64,000 nucleotides of DNA from Pseudomonas ekonensis. Lineage in GTDB: Bacteria; Pseudomonadota; Gammaproteobacteria; Pseudomonadales; Pseudomonadaceae. Each line of letters opens with the position of its first letter. Positions within the stretch are counted from its first letter, which is position 1. The notes under the pieces were generated by a model. That model had not been told where the DNA came from and did not search any database. It saw only the letters and a list, made by a program, of their open reading frames with translations. Where the stretch lies: assembly GCF_019145435.1 (NCBI RefSeq), contig NZ_JAHSTS010000002.1, positions 868,001-932,000 of the forward strand. The letters are read 5' to 3'. The translations under genes and the position numbers were made by a program. This document shows, piece after piece, positions 17,660 to 27,267 of this stretch.

Positions 17660-18817
17660 TCATTCGGTCAGGCGGCGCAACTGCTCGACCACATGATCCT
17701 GCTGCGCTTCGGTCAGCAACGGGAACATCGGCAAGCTGATGGCCTCGGTGTAATAGCGCTCGGCCTCGGGGAAATCCCCTTCGGCGAATCCGAGCTCACG
17801 GTAGTACGGCTGCAGGTGCACCGGAATGTAATGCAGGTTCGCGCCGATCCCGGCCGCCCGCAAGCCTTCGAACACTTCGCGGTGGCTGCGGCCGATGCGC
17901 TCGGTCTGCAGGCGCACCACGTACAGGTGCCAGGCGGATTCGGCCTCGGCCTGGGCGCTGGGCAACGTCAGCGGCAGGTACGCCAGCAGACGGTCGTAAC
18001 GCGCCGCCAGCTCACGGCGGCGGGCGACGAAGGCGTCGAGCCTGGCCAGTTGCGAGAGCCCCAGGGCAGCCTGCAGATCGGTGATGCGGTAGTTGAAGCC
18101 CAGCTCCACCTGCTGGTAGTACCAGGGGCCGTGGCTGGGTTCGGTCATCTGCTGCGGATCGCGGGTCATGCCGTGGCTGCGCAGGCGTTGCAGGCGCTCG
18201 GCCAGTTCCCGGCAGTTGGTCAGCACCATGCCGCCCTCGGCGCTGGTGATGATCTTCACCGGGTGGAAGCTGAACACGGTCATGGCGGCGAACTCGCCGC
18301 AGCCGACCGGCCGCCCGGCGTAGCTCGCCCCCACCGCGTGAGAGGCGTCTTCGATCACGGTGAAGCCGTAGCGCTCGGCCAGCCCGGCGATGCGCCGCAT
18401 GTCGCAGCTCTGCCCGGAGAACGCCACCGCCACCAGCACCTTGGGCAGCGTGCCTGTGCGTTCGGCGTCATCCAGCTTGGCGGCCAGCACTTCGGCGTCG
18501 AGGTTCCAGGTCAGCGGATCGATGTCGACGAAATCGACCTCGGCGCCGCAGTAGCGCCCGCAGTTGGCCGACGCCAGAAAGGTGTTCGGCGTCGTCCACA
18601 GACGGTCGCCCGGCCCCAGCCCCGCCGCCACGCAGGCGATGTGCAGCGCCGCCGTGGCGTTGCTCACCGCCACGGCGAAATCGGCCTGGCAACGCTCGGC
18701 CACGGCCTGCTCGAAGCGCTCGATGGTCGGCCCTTGGGTCAGCCAGTCCGAGCGCAGCACCTCCACCACCGCATCGATGTCTGCCTGGTCGACGCTCTGC
18801 CGGCCGTACGGGATCAT
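17660..18817 (-). CDS. pseC: PseC, PLP-dependent 4-aminotransferase
   Basis: PseC aminates C4 of UDP-2-acetamido-2,6-dideoxy-L-arabino-hexos-4-ulose. The 385-aa DegT/DnrJ/EryC1-fold protein has the PLP Lys in FSFHPVKIITSAEGGMV, the DIDPLTWNLD turn and IEDASHAVGASYAG. MIPYGRQSVDQADIDAVVEV is the usual N-terminus. The ATG overlaps the pseB stop by 4 bases, keeping the first two pathway steps coupled. Confidence 0.93.
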   Translation of the reverse strand: MIPYGRQSVDQADIDAVVEVLRSDWLTQGPTIERFEQAVAERCQADFAVAVSNATAALHIACVAAGLGPGDRLWTTPNTFLASANCGRYCGAEVDFVDIDPLTWNLDAEVLAAKLDDAERTGTLPKVLVAVAFSGQSCDMRRIAGLAERYGFTVIEDASHAVGASYAGRPVGCGEFAAMTVFSFHPVKIITSAEGGMVLTNCRELAERLQRLRSHGMTRDPQQMTEPSHGPWYYQQVELGFNYRITDLQAALGLSQLARLDAFVARRRELAARYDRLLAYLPLTLPSAQAEAESAWHLYVVRLQTERIGRSHREVFEGLRAAGIGANLHYIPVHLQPYYRELGFAEGDFPEAERYYTEAISLPMFPLLTEAQQDHVVEQLRRLTE

Positions 18818-19815
18818 GCCGAGAGCTTCGCGTGCAGGTCGGCGATCTGAGCCACCGACAGGAAGTGCGGGTTGGTGTCGGAACGGTACTCGAAGTCCTC
18901 ACCCACCGGCCGGCCACGCTCGCCGAGCTTGTCCACGGAGAAATCCACGTCGACGCTGGTGAAACGGATCGACGGCTGGATCGTGTAGTGGTCGTCGAAC
19001 TCCAGGGTCATCCGCGCATCGTCCAGCGGTACCATCAGCTCATGCAGCTTTTCCCCCGGACGGATGCCGACGTGCTTGTGCGGCAGGTGTTCGGCCATGC
19101 CCAGCGCCAGGTCGACGATGCGGATCGACGGGATCTTCGGCACGAACACTTCGCCGCCGTGCATCCGCGCGAAGCTGTCGAGGACGAACTGCACACCGTG
19201 GTCGAGGGTGATCCAGAAGCGGGTCATGCGCTCGTCGGTGATCGGCAGCTCCCGGGCGCCTTCGGCGATCAGCTTGCTGAAGAACGGCACCACCGAGCCC
19301 CGCGAGCCGGCCACGTTGCCGTAGCGCACCACGGCGAAGCGGGTCTGCTGTTCACCGGCGATGTTGTTGGCGGCGACAAACAGCTTGTCCGACAGCAGCT
19401 TGGTCGCGCCGTACAGGTTGATCGGGCTGGCGGCCTTGTCGGTGGACAGCGCCACGACTTTCTTCACGCCGTTGTCGATGGCCGCGGCGATGATGTTCTC
19501 CGCGCCGTTGACGTTGGTGCGGATGCATTCGGTGGGGTTGTACTCCGCCGCCGGCACCTGCTTGAGCGCCGCGGCGTGCACCACGTAGTCGATGCCGCGC
19601 ATGGCCTGGCGCAGGCGGTCGGCGTCGCGCACGTCGCCCAGGAAGTAGCGCATGCACGGCGCGTTGAACGTCTGCTGCATTTCGTACTGCTTGAGTTCAT
19701 CCCGGGAGAACACCACCACCCGCTTGGGCTGGTACTGCTCCAGCAGGCGGCGGATGAACTGGCGACCGAACGAGCCGGTGCCGCCGGAGATGAAGATCGA
19801 TTTACCGTTGAACAT
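18814..19815 (-). CDS. pseB: PseB, UDP-GlcNAc 4,6-dehydratase (5-inverting)
   Basis: PseB starts the pseudaminic acid pathway by dehydrating and C5-epimerising UDP-GlcNAc. The 333-aa SDR has the cofactor motif SGGTGSFGRQF and the catalytic segment SPINLYGATKLLSDKL with Tyr and Lys spaced YxxxK. The frame extends upstream to 19959, but homology begins at MFNGKSIFISGG (19815). It follows the 971-aa glycosyltransferase gene by 29 bases. Confidence 0.94.
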   Translation of the reverse strand: MFNGKSIFISGGTGSFGRQFIRRLLEQYQPKRVVVFSRDELKQYEMQQTFNAPCMRYFLGDVRDADRLRQAMRGIDYVVHAAALKQVPAAEYNPTECIRTNVNGAENIIAAAIDNGVKKVVALSTDKAASPINLYGATKLLSDKLFVAANNIAGEQQTRFAVVRYGNVAGSRGSVVPFFSKLIAEGARELPITDERMTRFWITLDHGVQFVLDSFARMHGGEVFVPKIPSIRIVDLALGMAEHLPHKHVGIRPGEKLHELMVPLDDARMTLEFDDHYTIQPSIRFTSVDVDFSVDKLGERGRPVGEDFEYRSDTNPHFLSVAQIADLHAKLSA

Positions 19816-19844
19816 GTCTTGAGTCCCGTCCCCTGCGCGAAGGC

Positions 19845-22760
19845 TTAGGCAAGCAGTTGCGCCCAGTCCGGCGAAGCGCTTTCGTTGAGGGTATAGCCTT
19901 TGCCGGTCAGGCTCAGGTTCGCGTTGTAGGCCTGATCCGCGGCGAAGGCCGCGGACCATTTTTCCCGCAGCGCCTCAAGCGCTTGCGGCGCCTGGGGCAG
20001 TTGGCCCGGATGCAGCACCTGCACCGACGGCGTCCACACGGTGAGGTAGCCGGCCTGCCCCGCTTTCAGGCACAGGTCGACGTCGCTGAAGCCGTCCGCG
20101 AAGGTGGCGTCGTCCAGACCGTCCAGGCCATCGAACAGCGCCTTGCGCACCATCAGGCAAACGCCCGACACCGCCGAATAGCCGTGCTCCACCGACAGGC
20201 GGTACAGGTAACCGTCGGCGTCGTGCTTCTCGCCGATGAAAGCCGAACCGACTCCGCCGTTCAGGCCGAGGATCAAGCCCGCCTGGCTGACCTTGCCGTC
20301 GCGGTCCACCAGTTTCGGGCCGACCACGCCGACTTCCGGACGCAGCGCGTGGTTGAGCAGCGAGTCGAGCCAGTTCGGGTTGACCACTTCCGCATCGGCG
20401 GCAAGCAGCACCAGGTATTCACCCTGGGCCTGACGGCTGGCGGCATTGATCAGTGCCGGCCCGTTCAACGGCTGCTCGGCGCGCAGCACCTGGACCTTCG
20501 GATGCCGATAGGCGCCCAGCCAGTCATTGACCTCGGCCGACTGCTGCGCCGTCGCGGCCACCAGGATCTCGTAATGGTGATAGCGGGTACGCAGCAGCAC
20601 GCCTTCCAGGCAACGCTGCAAGGCAGGCAGGTCGTTGCCGGCCGGCACGATCACCGACACCAGCGGGCGCTCGGTGTGGTGGTAGTCGATCTGGTAGATC
20701 CCCGGCGTCGAGGACGTGACCTTGGCCTTGTAGCCGCGGGAGCCCAGGTGACGCAGCAGGGCCAGGCGCTCGTGAGGGTTTTCCTCCAGCTTCGGCGCAC
20801 GGGCGATCAGCAGCGGCTCGTCGAGGTGGGCCAGGCTGTTGAGGCCGTCCTGTTCGAGGATGCGCAGCAGCAGGTCGAATTCCAGCGCCTTGCTGAAGTC
20901 CGCCCGATAGCCGCCGACCGCGACCAGCGACTCGCGGCGGATCAGCCAGTGGCGCGCCATCATGCCCGGCAGGCTCAGCAGCAAGTCCAGGTTGAAGCCC
21001 GGACGGAACACATCCGCCAGCGCGCCGCTGTCCTGACGCTGAATCTCGTCGGTGGACACCGCGCTGCAACCGTCGGCGGCCATCAGTTCCAGGCTGGCGC
21101 GCAGCAGGCCGCCGGCGGTGAACTCGTCGCCCGCTTCGGCCAGCAGCACCCAGTCGCACGGCGACTGGCGGGCGCTCTGGTTGAGCTTCTCGACCAGGTT
21201 GCCCGGCGTGACGCGGACAAAGTGCAGGGTGTTCTGCGCCGTGGTGGCGGCCGGCGGCTCACCGGTGGTGAACACGACGATCCGGAACGCCTTGCACTGG
21301 CCTTCGAGCAGGCTGTCGAGGGTGACTTGCACCTTGTCGATGTCGTTGTCCAGGTCCAGCAGGAAAACGCCGAACTGCGGGCCGCCGCCGTTGACCGCCA
21401 GGTGCCCGGCAATCGCTTCGCGTTGCCGGGCATCCGGCTGACGCGCAGCCAGCCACTTGAGCAACTTGCCGGACTGCATCTTCCCGAACGTCTGACGGTG
21501 ATCCTCAAGGGTCACGGCCTCCAGACGCGCGAGCCAGTCGCGCGTCTTCTGCGCCTCTTCGTCTTCGCCCGCCTGCTCCAGCTGCGCCAGCAGGCGCTTG
21601 AGCACTTCGCGGTTGAAGGCGTTGAGGTCGTGGGCCTGCCACAAGCGGTCCAGCACGCTCTCGGCGGTGTCGTTGTTGCGTGCCTGCAGCAAGTGAGCCT
21701 GACGGGTCCACACGCCCTCCAGGCCGTTCAACTGCACGCGGCCGGCCGGCATGGTGTGGAGCATGAATTCGATCTGCTCCAGGCGATCGAAGAAGGCCTG
21801 GTTGTAGAACGGCATTTCCACGTACTGCAGCGGTCCGAACCGACGGTCCGGACGCTTGAGCGCCTGGTGCCAGGTGGACTGGAAAATCAGCTCGGCGGTC
21901 AGGGCGCGCCCCGATTGCAGGCTGTCGACCATCGCCTCGAAACTCTCCAGGGCAAAGGCCTTGCCTTGCTCGGCGTCCAGTCCCTGGATGCCGGTGGGCA
22001 ACGACGCCAGGAACTCGGCGAACGCCTCGCGCTCGGCCACCGACTTGGCGTCCATGTACGTCAGCGAGTGGTACACCTCGGTGCTGTGCTCGGAGTTGCC
22101 GTAGTTGATTTCGCGCACCACGTAAGGGATCGGCAGGATCCGCGCCTTGGCGCAGGCCAGCATGTAGTACACATGGCCGATCTCCTGCCACTGGAAGCTG
22201 GTGCCCGCCGGCATCGCCGCGTGCCAGGACTTCATCAGGTCGGTACGGGTCACCGCGTAGAACGGCGGGATGTACTGGCTCATGTAATCGATGACGCGGT
22301 CCTGGGCCCGCTCGGACGCATAGTCTTCGCAGACCTTCTTGTCGCGGCGGTAGTAGCTCACGTCGCCGGCCAGGGTCAGGTACATCAGGCAGTAGCCGTG
22401 GCACATGCCGTAGTCGGGATGGTCTTGCAGGAAACCCACGGACTCGGCCAGCGAATCGTGCAGGATGAAGTCGTCGTCCGCCGCCAGCACGGTGTACGGC
22501 GTGGTCACGCGCTCCACGCCATAGGCCAGCTTGGCCTGCATGCCCCAATAGGCGAACTGCGGCACGTGGTGATAGTCGATGGCGGAAAAGTCGCCTTCGG
22601 GCAGTTCCGGACTGGAGTCCAGCACCATGATCCTGCAAGGCAAGGCGCTGTAATACTTCACCGCCCGGCGCAGGAACGCCGGACGATTATGGGTAAACAG
22701 CACCACGGTCAACAGCTCATTGAGCACCGGCGCCTGTTCCGAACCGTACTTGCCTTGCAT
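19845..22760 (-). CDS. Large multidomain glycosyltransferase
   Basis: This 971-aa protein has an N-terminal GT-A domain of the TIGR00180 type (LLTVVLFTHNRPAFLRRAVK, with a DDD metal-binding triad in VLAADDDFILHDS), a helical linker (about residues 330-460), a degenerate middle GT2-like unit and a C-terminal GT2-like domain (VSVIVPAGNDLPALQRCLEG; EYLVLLAADAEVVNPNWLDS; VSGVCLMVRKALFDGLDG). The C-terminal copy has ADAEV where DxD is usual, so it may be altered. No signal peptide is present. It probably elongates a glycan on flagellin or a surface polysaccharide. GGGAGAGG precedes the ATG. Confidence 0.85.
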   Translation of the reverse strand: MQGKYGSEQAPVLNELLTVVLFTHNRPAFLRRAVKYYSALPCRIMVLDSSPELPEGDFSAIDYHHVPQFAYWGMQAKLAYGVERVTTPYTVLAADDDFILHDSLAESVGFLQDHPDYGMCHGYCLMYLTLAGDVSYYRRDKKVCEDYASERAQDRVIDYMSQYIPPFYAVTRTDLMKSWHAAMPAGTSFQWQEIGHVYYMLACAKARILPIPYVVREINYGNSEHSTEVYHSLTYMDAKSVAEREAFAEFLASLPTGIQGLDAEQGKAFALESFEAMVDSLQSGRALTAELIFQSTWHQALKRPDRRFGPLQYVEMPFYNQAFFDRLEQIEFMLHTMPAGRVQLNGLEGVWTRQAHLLQARNNDTAESVLDRLWQAHDLNAFNREVLKRLLAQLEQAGEDEEAQKTRDWLARLEAVTLEDHRQTFGKMQSGKLLKWLAARQPDARQREAIAGHLAVNGGGPQFGVFLLDLDNDIDKVQVTLDSLLEGQCKAFRIVVFTTGEPPAATTAQNTLHFVRVTPGNLVEKLNQSARQSPCDWVLLAEAGDEFTAGGLLRASLELMAADGCSAVSTDEIQRQDSGALADVFRPGFNLDLLLSLPGMMARHWLIRRESLVAVGGYRADFSKALEFDLLLRILEQDGLNSLAHLDEPLLIARAPKLEENPHERLALLRHLGSRGYKAKVTSSTPGIYQIDYHHTERPLVSVIVPAGNDLPALQRCLEGVLLRTRYHHYEILVAATAQQSAEVNDWLGAYRHPKVQVLRAEQPLNGPALINAASRQAQGEYLVLLAADAEVVNPNWLDSLLNHALRPEVGVVGPKLVDRDGKVSQAGLILGLNGGVGSAFIGEKHDADGYLYRLSVEHGYSAVSGVCLMVRKALFDGLDGLDDATFADGFSDVDLCLKAGQAGYLTVWTPSVQVLHPGQLPQAPQALEALREKWSAAFAADQAYNANLSLTGKGYTLNESASPDWAQLLA

Positions 22761-22814
22761 AACCTCTCCCCACTACCGGCGAATCGCCAAATCTACGCTT
22801 TGATGATGTTTCGA

Positions 22815-23573
22815 TTAACGCACGCGACGCAGGTAGCCGTCCGGCGCCACGGTGATCAGCAGCTTGTTCTGCAACTGAACGTCGATCTCGAAATCCTTGT
22901 TCTCTTCCAGGTATTTCCACACGGCGGTCTTCGGGTTGTCGCCCGGGCCCCACGGACGGTCCGGGAAGAAGTCGGCCGGCATGTCTTCGACCACGGTGTC
23001 CATCACCACGCAGTAGCTGTCCACGGAGACCAGCGGCGCGTACAGGCGCAGCTCTTCGAGCACGTGGTCGTGGGTGTGGTTGGAGTCCAGCACCAGGATC
23101 ACTTTCTTGCCTTCGGCGGCGGCGCGCACCTTGGCGGCGATCTCAGGGTCGATGCTCGAACCTTCGATCATGGAGATGCGCTTGCTCATCGGGTGGCTCT
23201 CGATGGCTTCGCGGTTGTGCGGGCGGATGTCCAGGTCGACGCCCAGCACTTCGCCGTGGCCTTGCAGTTCCAGCAGCGAGGCGTAGTAGATGATCGAACC
23301 GCCGTGGGCGATGCCGCACTCGATGACCAGGTCCGGCTTGACCTGCCAGATGATCTCCTGCATCGCCATCATGTCTTGCGGCAGCTGGATGATCGGGCGG
23401 CCCATCCACGAGAAGTGGTAGCTGTACTTGTGCTTGGCCGATTCATTGAAGAAATCCCGGGCCAGGCCAGTGAGTTTCTGGTCGTCGCCTTGCTGGGCGA
23501 TCTGCTCGCGGCACTCGGCTTCGAAGGCTTTGTTGATGCTGTTGTCGGTCATGTTCACGATCTCGGTAGTCAC
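22815..23573 (-). CDS. CmcI/cephalosporin hydroxylase-family sugar methyltransferase
   Basis: Proteins of this family have a class I methyltransferase fold and include rhamnose O-methyltransferases; the 'cephalosporin hydroxylase' name is historical. The 252-aa sequence shows a SAM-binding turn VIECGIAHGGSIIYYASL, EVLGVDLDIRPHNR and ILVLDSNHTHDHVLEELRLY. The start is a GTG at 23573 overlapping the previous stop, or an ATG at 23552. An O-methyl cap on the island's glycan is the most likely role, which is inference. Confidence 0.8.
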   Translation of the reverse strand: MTTEIVNMTDNSINKAFEAECREQIAQQGDDQKLTGLARDFFNESAKHKYSYHFSWMGRPIIQLPQDMMAMQEIIWQVKPDLVIECGIAHGGSIIYYASLLELQGHGEVLGVDLDIRPHNREAIESHPMSKRISMIEGSSIDPEIAAKVRAAAEGKKVILVLDSNHTHDHVLEELRLYAPLVSVDSYCVVMDTVVEDMPADFFPDRPWGPGDNPKTAVWKYLEENKDFEIDVQLQNKLLITVAPDGYLRRVR

Positions 23574-24640
23574 TGGAACGAAGCGCTGTCAACGGCGTGA
23601 TAGACGTAGCGCCCATCGGTCATCCGCTTGATCTCTTCGAGGTAATTGGAATTCATCACAAACAGGTTGGCGCCTTCGGGCAAGGCGTCCATGGCTTCTT
23701 GCGGCGAGGATACCCGCGCGCCGCTCAGGGGCAGGTAGCGCCCCTGCTTGGCCGGGTTGATGTCCACCACGCGATCCACCGCCACGCCCGCCCTTTGCAG
23801 GAACAGCGAATAGATCACGCCTTTGGAGGACGCACCCCAGATCGCCGAACCCTGTCCGGGCGCGGCCTGGATGATCTGCACCGCGCGCTCAAGGCTCGCG
23901 GTGAAGCCGTCCGGCAGGGCCAGGCGCGGCACCGGTTGCTCCGGGGCCAGGCGCAGCGTGGCCAGGTCGGCGACGATGTACAGGTATTGGCCGCCGAACA
24001 GGTGGCCGGCCTCGTGCACGGTGCCGAACATCCGGCGCAGGTCGTCGAGGCGGAAATAATTGACGTGCTCGTAGAACAGGTCGAACCAGGCGCGGTGTTC
24101 GAGGATCCAGTCGAAGCACGGCACTTCGATATAGATCTGCCCGCCCTGGTTGGCTTCGGCGATCACCGCCAGAAAGCTCACCGGATCCTGGATGTGCTCC
24201 AGCACGTGGCGCAGCACCACGGCGTCCGCCGCCAGGCCCAGGCCGCGGGTGAACGGGGCTTTGATCACGTCGGCGCTGTCGCCTTCGTAGGCCGGGTCGA
24301 TGCCGGTGATGCGGTAGCCCAGGCCCTTGAGCAGCTCAAGGAAGTAGCCCTTGCCGCAGCCGACCTCGATCAGCTCCTGCCCCTTGAAGTGCTTGGCGAT
24401 GATGCCTTCGACGTCGTGCAGGTGCTTCTGGAACTGGCCGGAATGGGCCTGCTCGTTCTGGTAGTCGGCGTCGTAGCTGAGCTTGTCGGCGTCGAACGCC
24501 GCGTTGAAGATCAGGCCGCTGCGCTCGTCCTGGACCAGCAGCATGTCGGCGCGGGCCGATGCCTTCGCCGACTCGGGATCGGCGAAGGTGCGGTTCTGCA
24601 GCACCGGCAGGTCGGTGGCGCGGTACAACTCATGCCTCAT
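23570..24640 (-). CDS. SAM-dependent methyltransferase with C-terminal reductase-like domain
   Basis: The 356-aa protein has a class I methyltransferase core (LIEVGCGKGYFLELLKGLGY; RHVLEHIQDPVSFLAVIAEA; YFRLDDLRRMF), then a C-terminal Rossmann-like segment from about residue 270 (AIWGASSKGVIYSLFL; VVDINPAKQGRYLPLSG). This C-terminal arrangement also occurs in sugar C-methyltransferases, including the paralogue at 25484-26710, but the N-terminal CxxC zinc ribbon of that protein is absent here. The start overlaps the stop of the epimerase gene. Substrate unknown. Confidence 0.8.
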   Translation of the reverse strand: MRHELYRATDLPVLQNRTFADPESAKASARADMLLVQDERSGLIFNAAFDADKLSYDADYQNEQAHSGQFQKHLHDVEGIIAKHFKGQELIEVGCGKGYFLELLKGLGYRITGIDPAYEGDSADVIKAPFTRGLGLAADAVVLRHVLEHIQDPVSFLAVIAEANQGGQIYIEVPCFDWILEHRAWFDLFYEHVNYFRLDDLRRMFGTVHEAGHLFGGQYLYIVADLATLRLAPEQPVPRLALPDGFTASLERAVQIIQAAPGQGSAIWGASSKGVIYSLFLQRAGVAVDRVVDINPAKQGRYLPLSGARVSSPQEAMDALPEGANLFVMNSNYLEEIKRMTDGRYVYHAVDSASFQ

Positions 24641-25487
24641 GGCGGTCTCCCAGTAACTGTTGCAGACGCTCGGTCACCGCCCAGAACGCCATCGGCTCGT
24701 GGGTCGGGTACGGGTAGTGACCCAGGTTCAGGCCGATGGACGCGCCGCGCTCGCGCACGCGCTGCTCGACCAGTGCACGCACCGAAACCGGTTGGCCGCT
24801 GGCGCAGTTGAGCGTGCCGTCGAAATCGCGTTTGTGCAGGATCGCGGCGAGATGCGCGGCGGCGGTTTCAATCGCCAGAAAATCCCGTAACTGTTCACCG
24901 GCCGACATGTTGAACGTGGGCTCACCCGCATCGATCGCCCGGTCCAGCGCCGCCAGCAGACTGTTGGGGTTCTGCCCTTCGCCGTGCAGGTAGAACAGCC
25001 GCACCCATTGCAGAGTGAACGGATATTCCTGCTGCAAATTCTGCAGAAACAGGTGCAGCGTATGCTTGGCCAGCCCGTAGGGGTTGGTCGGCTGCGCATC
25101 GTTCCGTTCGCTCAGCGGGCCGCTCTGCATGCCGTATTCGAAGCAGGTGCCGGTCACCAGCACTTGCTTCACGCCCGCCTCCACCACGCTTTTGACGAAG
25201 CGGTAGTCGGCCATCAGGTTATGTTCGAAATGGAACAGCGCGCGGTAGTTCGGCAACCCCGGCCAGGCCAGGTGCGCGAGGGCATCGACACCTTCGGTCA
25301 GCGCGCCGATGTTCAGGTCCGCTGCGTGAATATCCGCGCTGACGAACTCGACGTCATTGATCCACGGCATATCCGCAGCTTTCTGTGCATCACGCGCCAC
25401 CGCCCGCACCGTGCAGCCGCGGGCCAGCAGCGCCGCGACCAGGTGACGACCGACGAAGCCGGTGGCTCCGGTGACCAGGACCTTCAC
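24630..25487 (-). CDS. NAD-dependent epimerase/reductase (SDR family)
   Basis: A 285-aa extended SDR with the nucleotide-binding motif VKVLVTGATGFVGRHLVAAL and an active-site-like segment NPYGLAKHTLH (YxxxK). It most likely reduces or epimerises the 4-keto-6-deoxy sugar produced by RfbG. The start is a GTG at 25487 that overlaps the previous stop (GTGA); the longer frame to 25580 is overlap with the methyltransferase gene. RfbD-like or GDP-fucose-synthase-like activity cannot be told apart from sequence reading alone. Confidence 0.82.
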   Translation of the reverse strand: MKVLVTGATGFVGRHLVAALLARGCTVRAVARDAQKAADMPWINDVEFVSADIHAADLNIGALTEGVDALAHLAWPGLPNYRALFHFEHNLMADYRFVKSVVEAGVKQVLVTGTCFEYGMQSGPLSERNDAQPTNPYGLAKHTLHLFLQNLQQEYPFTLQWVRLFYLHGEGQNPNSLLAALDRAIDAGEPTFNMSAGEQLRDFLAIETAAAHLAAILHKRDFDGTLNCASGQPVSVRALVEQRVRERGASIGLNLGHYPYPTHEPMAFWAVTERLQQLLGDRHEA

Positions 25488-26710
25488 AGGACTTTCATCT
25501 CCGGCACGGCGATCACGAAGCGTCCGTCCCACTGACGCACATGCGCCAGTTGCTGGCTGACTTCGTGCAGCAGGTTCCACGGCAGCACCAGCACGTAGTC
25601 CGGTTTCTCGAGGTCGATCCGCTCAGGCGCCACGATCGGAATGCGGCTGCCCGGCAACAGCTTGCCCTGCTTGTGCGGGTTGGCGTCGGCCACCCAGGCC
25701 AGCAGGTCGGGCTTGACCCCGGCGTAGTTGAGCAGCGTGTTGCCCTTGGCTGCCGCGCCGTAGCCGACCACGCGCTTGCCGTCGGCCTTGGCCTTGAGCA
25801 GGAAGCGCAGCAAGTCGTGCTTGATGCGTTCGGCGGCGGGCGCCAGCGTCGCGTAGTAGCCGGCGGTCTTCACCCCGGCGTCGAGCTCGGCCTGCAACTG
25901 CTGCTGCACCGCCGGCTGCACGGCGCGTCGCTCGCCGTCCCGGCGCTGCACGAACACCCGCAGCGAACCGCCATGGGTGCTCAGTTGGCTGACGTCGAAC
26001 ACTTCCAGGCCGTTGCGCTCGCACAGGGTCTGCACGGCGGTCAGGGACAGGTAGGAATAGTGCTCGTGATACAGCGTGTCGAACTGCGCGCCGGCCATCA
26101 GCGTCAGCAGTTGCGGGAACTCGAACGTGGCCACGCCGGTGGGCTTGAGCAACGCGGCGAAACCGCCGAGGAAATCGTTGATGTCCGGCACATGGGCCAG
26201 CACGTTGTTGGCGGCCATCAGGTCGGCGGCCCAGCCGTCGGCCTTCAGTTGCGCGGCGGTGTCGCGGCCGAAGAACAGCTCACGGATCTCCAGGCCCTTT
26301 TCCCGCGCTGCCTGGGCGGTGCTGCGGGTCGGCTCGACGCCCAGGCACGGAATGCCGCGACCGGCCACGTACTGCAGCAGGTAGCCGTCGTTGGCGGCGA
26401 CTTCCACCACCCGGCTGTCGGCGTTCAGGCCGAAGCGCTCGGCCATCTCGGCCACATAACGCTCGGCATGGGCCAGCCAGGTGCTGGAGAACGAACTGAA
26501 ATAGGCGTACTCGGCGTCGAACAGGCTGTCGGCGGAGGTGTAGTCCTCGGTCTGCACCAGCCAGCATTGCTGGCACACGGCGACCTTCAGCGGCACCCAT
26601 TGCTCGGCCTGCTCCAGGCGGTCGGCATGCACGTAGGCGTTGGACGGCGGCGAGGTGCCGAGGTCGATCAGCGGCAGGCTCAGCGGTGCGGCGCACCCAC
26701 GGCAATTCAT
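25484..26710 (-). CDS. Zinc-binding sugar C-methyltransferase (TylC3/NovU type)
   Basis: The 408-aa protein has the three-part architecture of deoxysugar C-methyltransferases: an N-terminal zinc site (MNCRGCAAPL and VCQQCWLVQ, two CxxC pairs), a SAM-binding domain (VVEVAANDGYLLQYV; NNVLAHVPDINDFLGG; TLYHEHYSYLSLTAVQ) and a C-terminal domain (RVVGYGAAAKGNTLLNYAG). Known members methylate C3 of TDP-4-keto sugars. Here the partner genes make a CDP-4-keto-6-deoxyglucose, so the substrate is probably a CDP-sugar (inference). It overlaps genes on both sides. Confidence 0.88.
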   Translation of the reverse strand: MNCRGCAAPLSLPLIDLGTSPPSNAYVHADRLEQAEQWVPLKVAVCQQCWLVQTEDYTSADSLFDAEYAYFSSFSSTWLAHAERYVAEMAERFGLNADSRVVEVAANDGYLLQYVAGRGIPCLGVEPTRSTAQAAREKGLEIRELFFGRDTAAQLKADGWAADLMAANNVLAHVPDINDFLGGFAALLKPTGVATFEFPQLLTLMAGAQFDTLYHEHYSYLSLTAVQTLCERNGLEVFDVSQLSTHGGSLRVFVQRRDGERRAVQPAVQQQLQAELDAGVKTAGYYATLAPAAERIKHDLLRFLLKAKADGKRVVGYGAAAKGNTLLNYAGVKPDLLAWVADANPHKQGKLLPGSRIPIVAPERIDLEKPDYVLVLPWNLLHEVSQQLAHVRQWDGRFVIAVPEMKVL

Positions 26711-27267
26711 AGACGCACTCCAGCGAAGTGTTGATCGAGCGCGGGATGGCTGGAGTCCCGCGCCGACAAATTATTGACAGGCAACGGCCAGGCGATGGCC
26801 AGCCGCGGATCGTTCACCGACAGCCCGCCCTCGTGCTCCGGCGCGTAGTCGGCGCTGTGCAGGTAAAGCAGTTCGGCGTCGTCGGTCAGGGTCTGGAAGC
26901 CGTGGGCGAAGCCGGCCGGGATCAGCAGGCTGCGGCCGTCGCCGGCCTTCAGGTGTTCGGCGTGCCAGTGCAGGAAGGTCTCGGAGTCCGGGCGCAGATC
27001 CACCGCCACGTCCCACACCTCACCGCGCACGCAGGTGATCAGCTTGGCTTCCGGCGCGTGGGCGTTCTGGTAATGCAGGCCGCGCACGCTGCCCTTCTCG
27101 CGGGTGCAGGAATGGTTGATCTGACGGATATGGAACTCACGGCCGAACGCGCTCAGGCTGCCCTCGCAGAACAGCCGGGCGAAGTGCCCGCGCTGGTCTT
27201 CGAAGCGCTTGTGGCGGACGTTGAACAGCCCGGCCAGCGGCAGGGCCTGCAAGGAGAATTCGCTCAC
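26707..27267 (-). CDS. dTDP-4-dehydrorhamnose 3,5-epimerase-like protein (RfbC family)
   Basis: This 186-aa cupin-fold epimerase has the catalytic His in SVRGLHYQNAHAPEAKLI and an acidic partner region VWDVAVDLRPDSETF, followed by IPAGFAHGFQTLTDDAELLY. The family epimerises C3 and/or C5 of 4-keto-6-deoxy sugars. Next to rfbF/rfbG the substrate is presumably CDP-4-keto-6-deoxyglucose rather than the dTDP form. GTG start overlapping the rfbG stop. Confidence 0.87.
   Translation of the reverse strand: MSEFSLQALPLAGLFNVRHKRFEDQRGHFARLFCEGSLSAFGREFHIRQINHSCTREKGSVRGLHYQNAHAPEAKLITCVRGEVWDVAVDLRPDSETFLHWHAEHLKAGDGRSLLIPAGFAHGFQTLTDDAELLYLHSADYAPEHEGGLSVNDPRLAIAWPLPVNNLSARDSSHPALDQHFAGVRL

Noticed and set aside
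19857..23600. Plus-strand reading frame of 1247 codons
   Set aside because: It is antisense to pseB-upstream glycosyltransferase and CmcI-like genes, lacks a ribosome-binding site and domains, and reads as Arg/His/Gln/Val-rich antisense translation of GC-rich codons.
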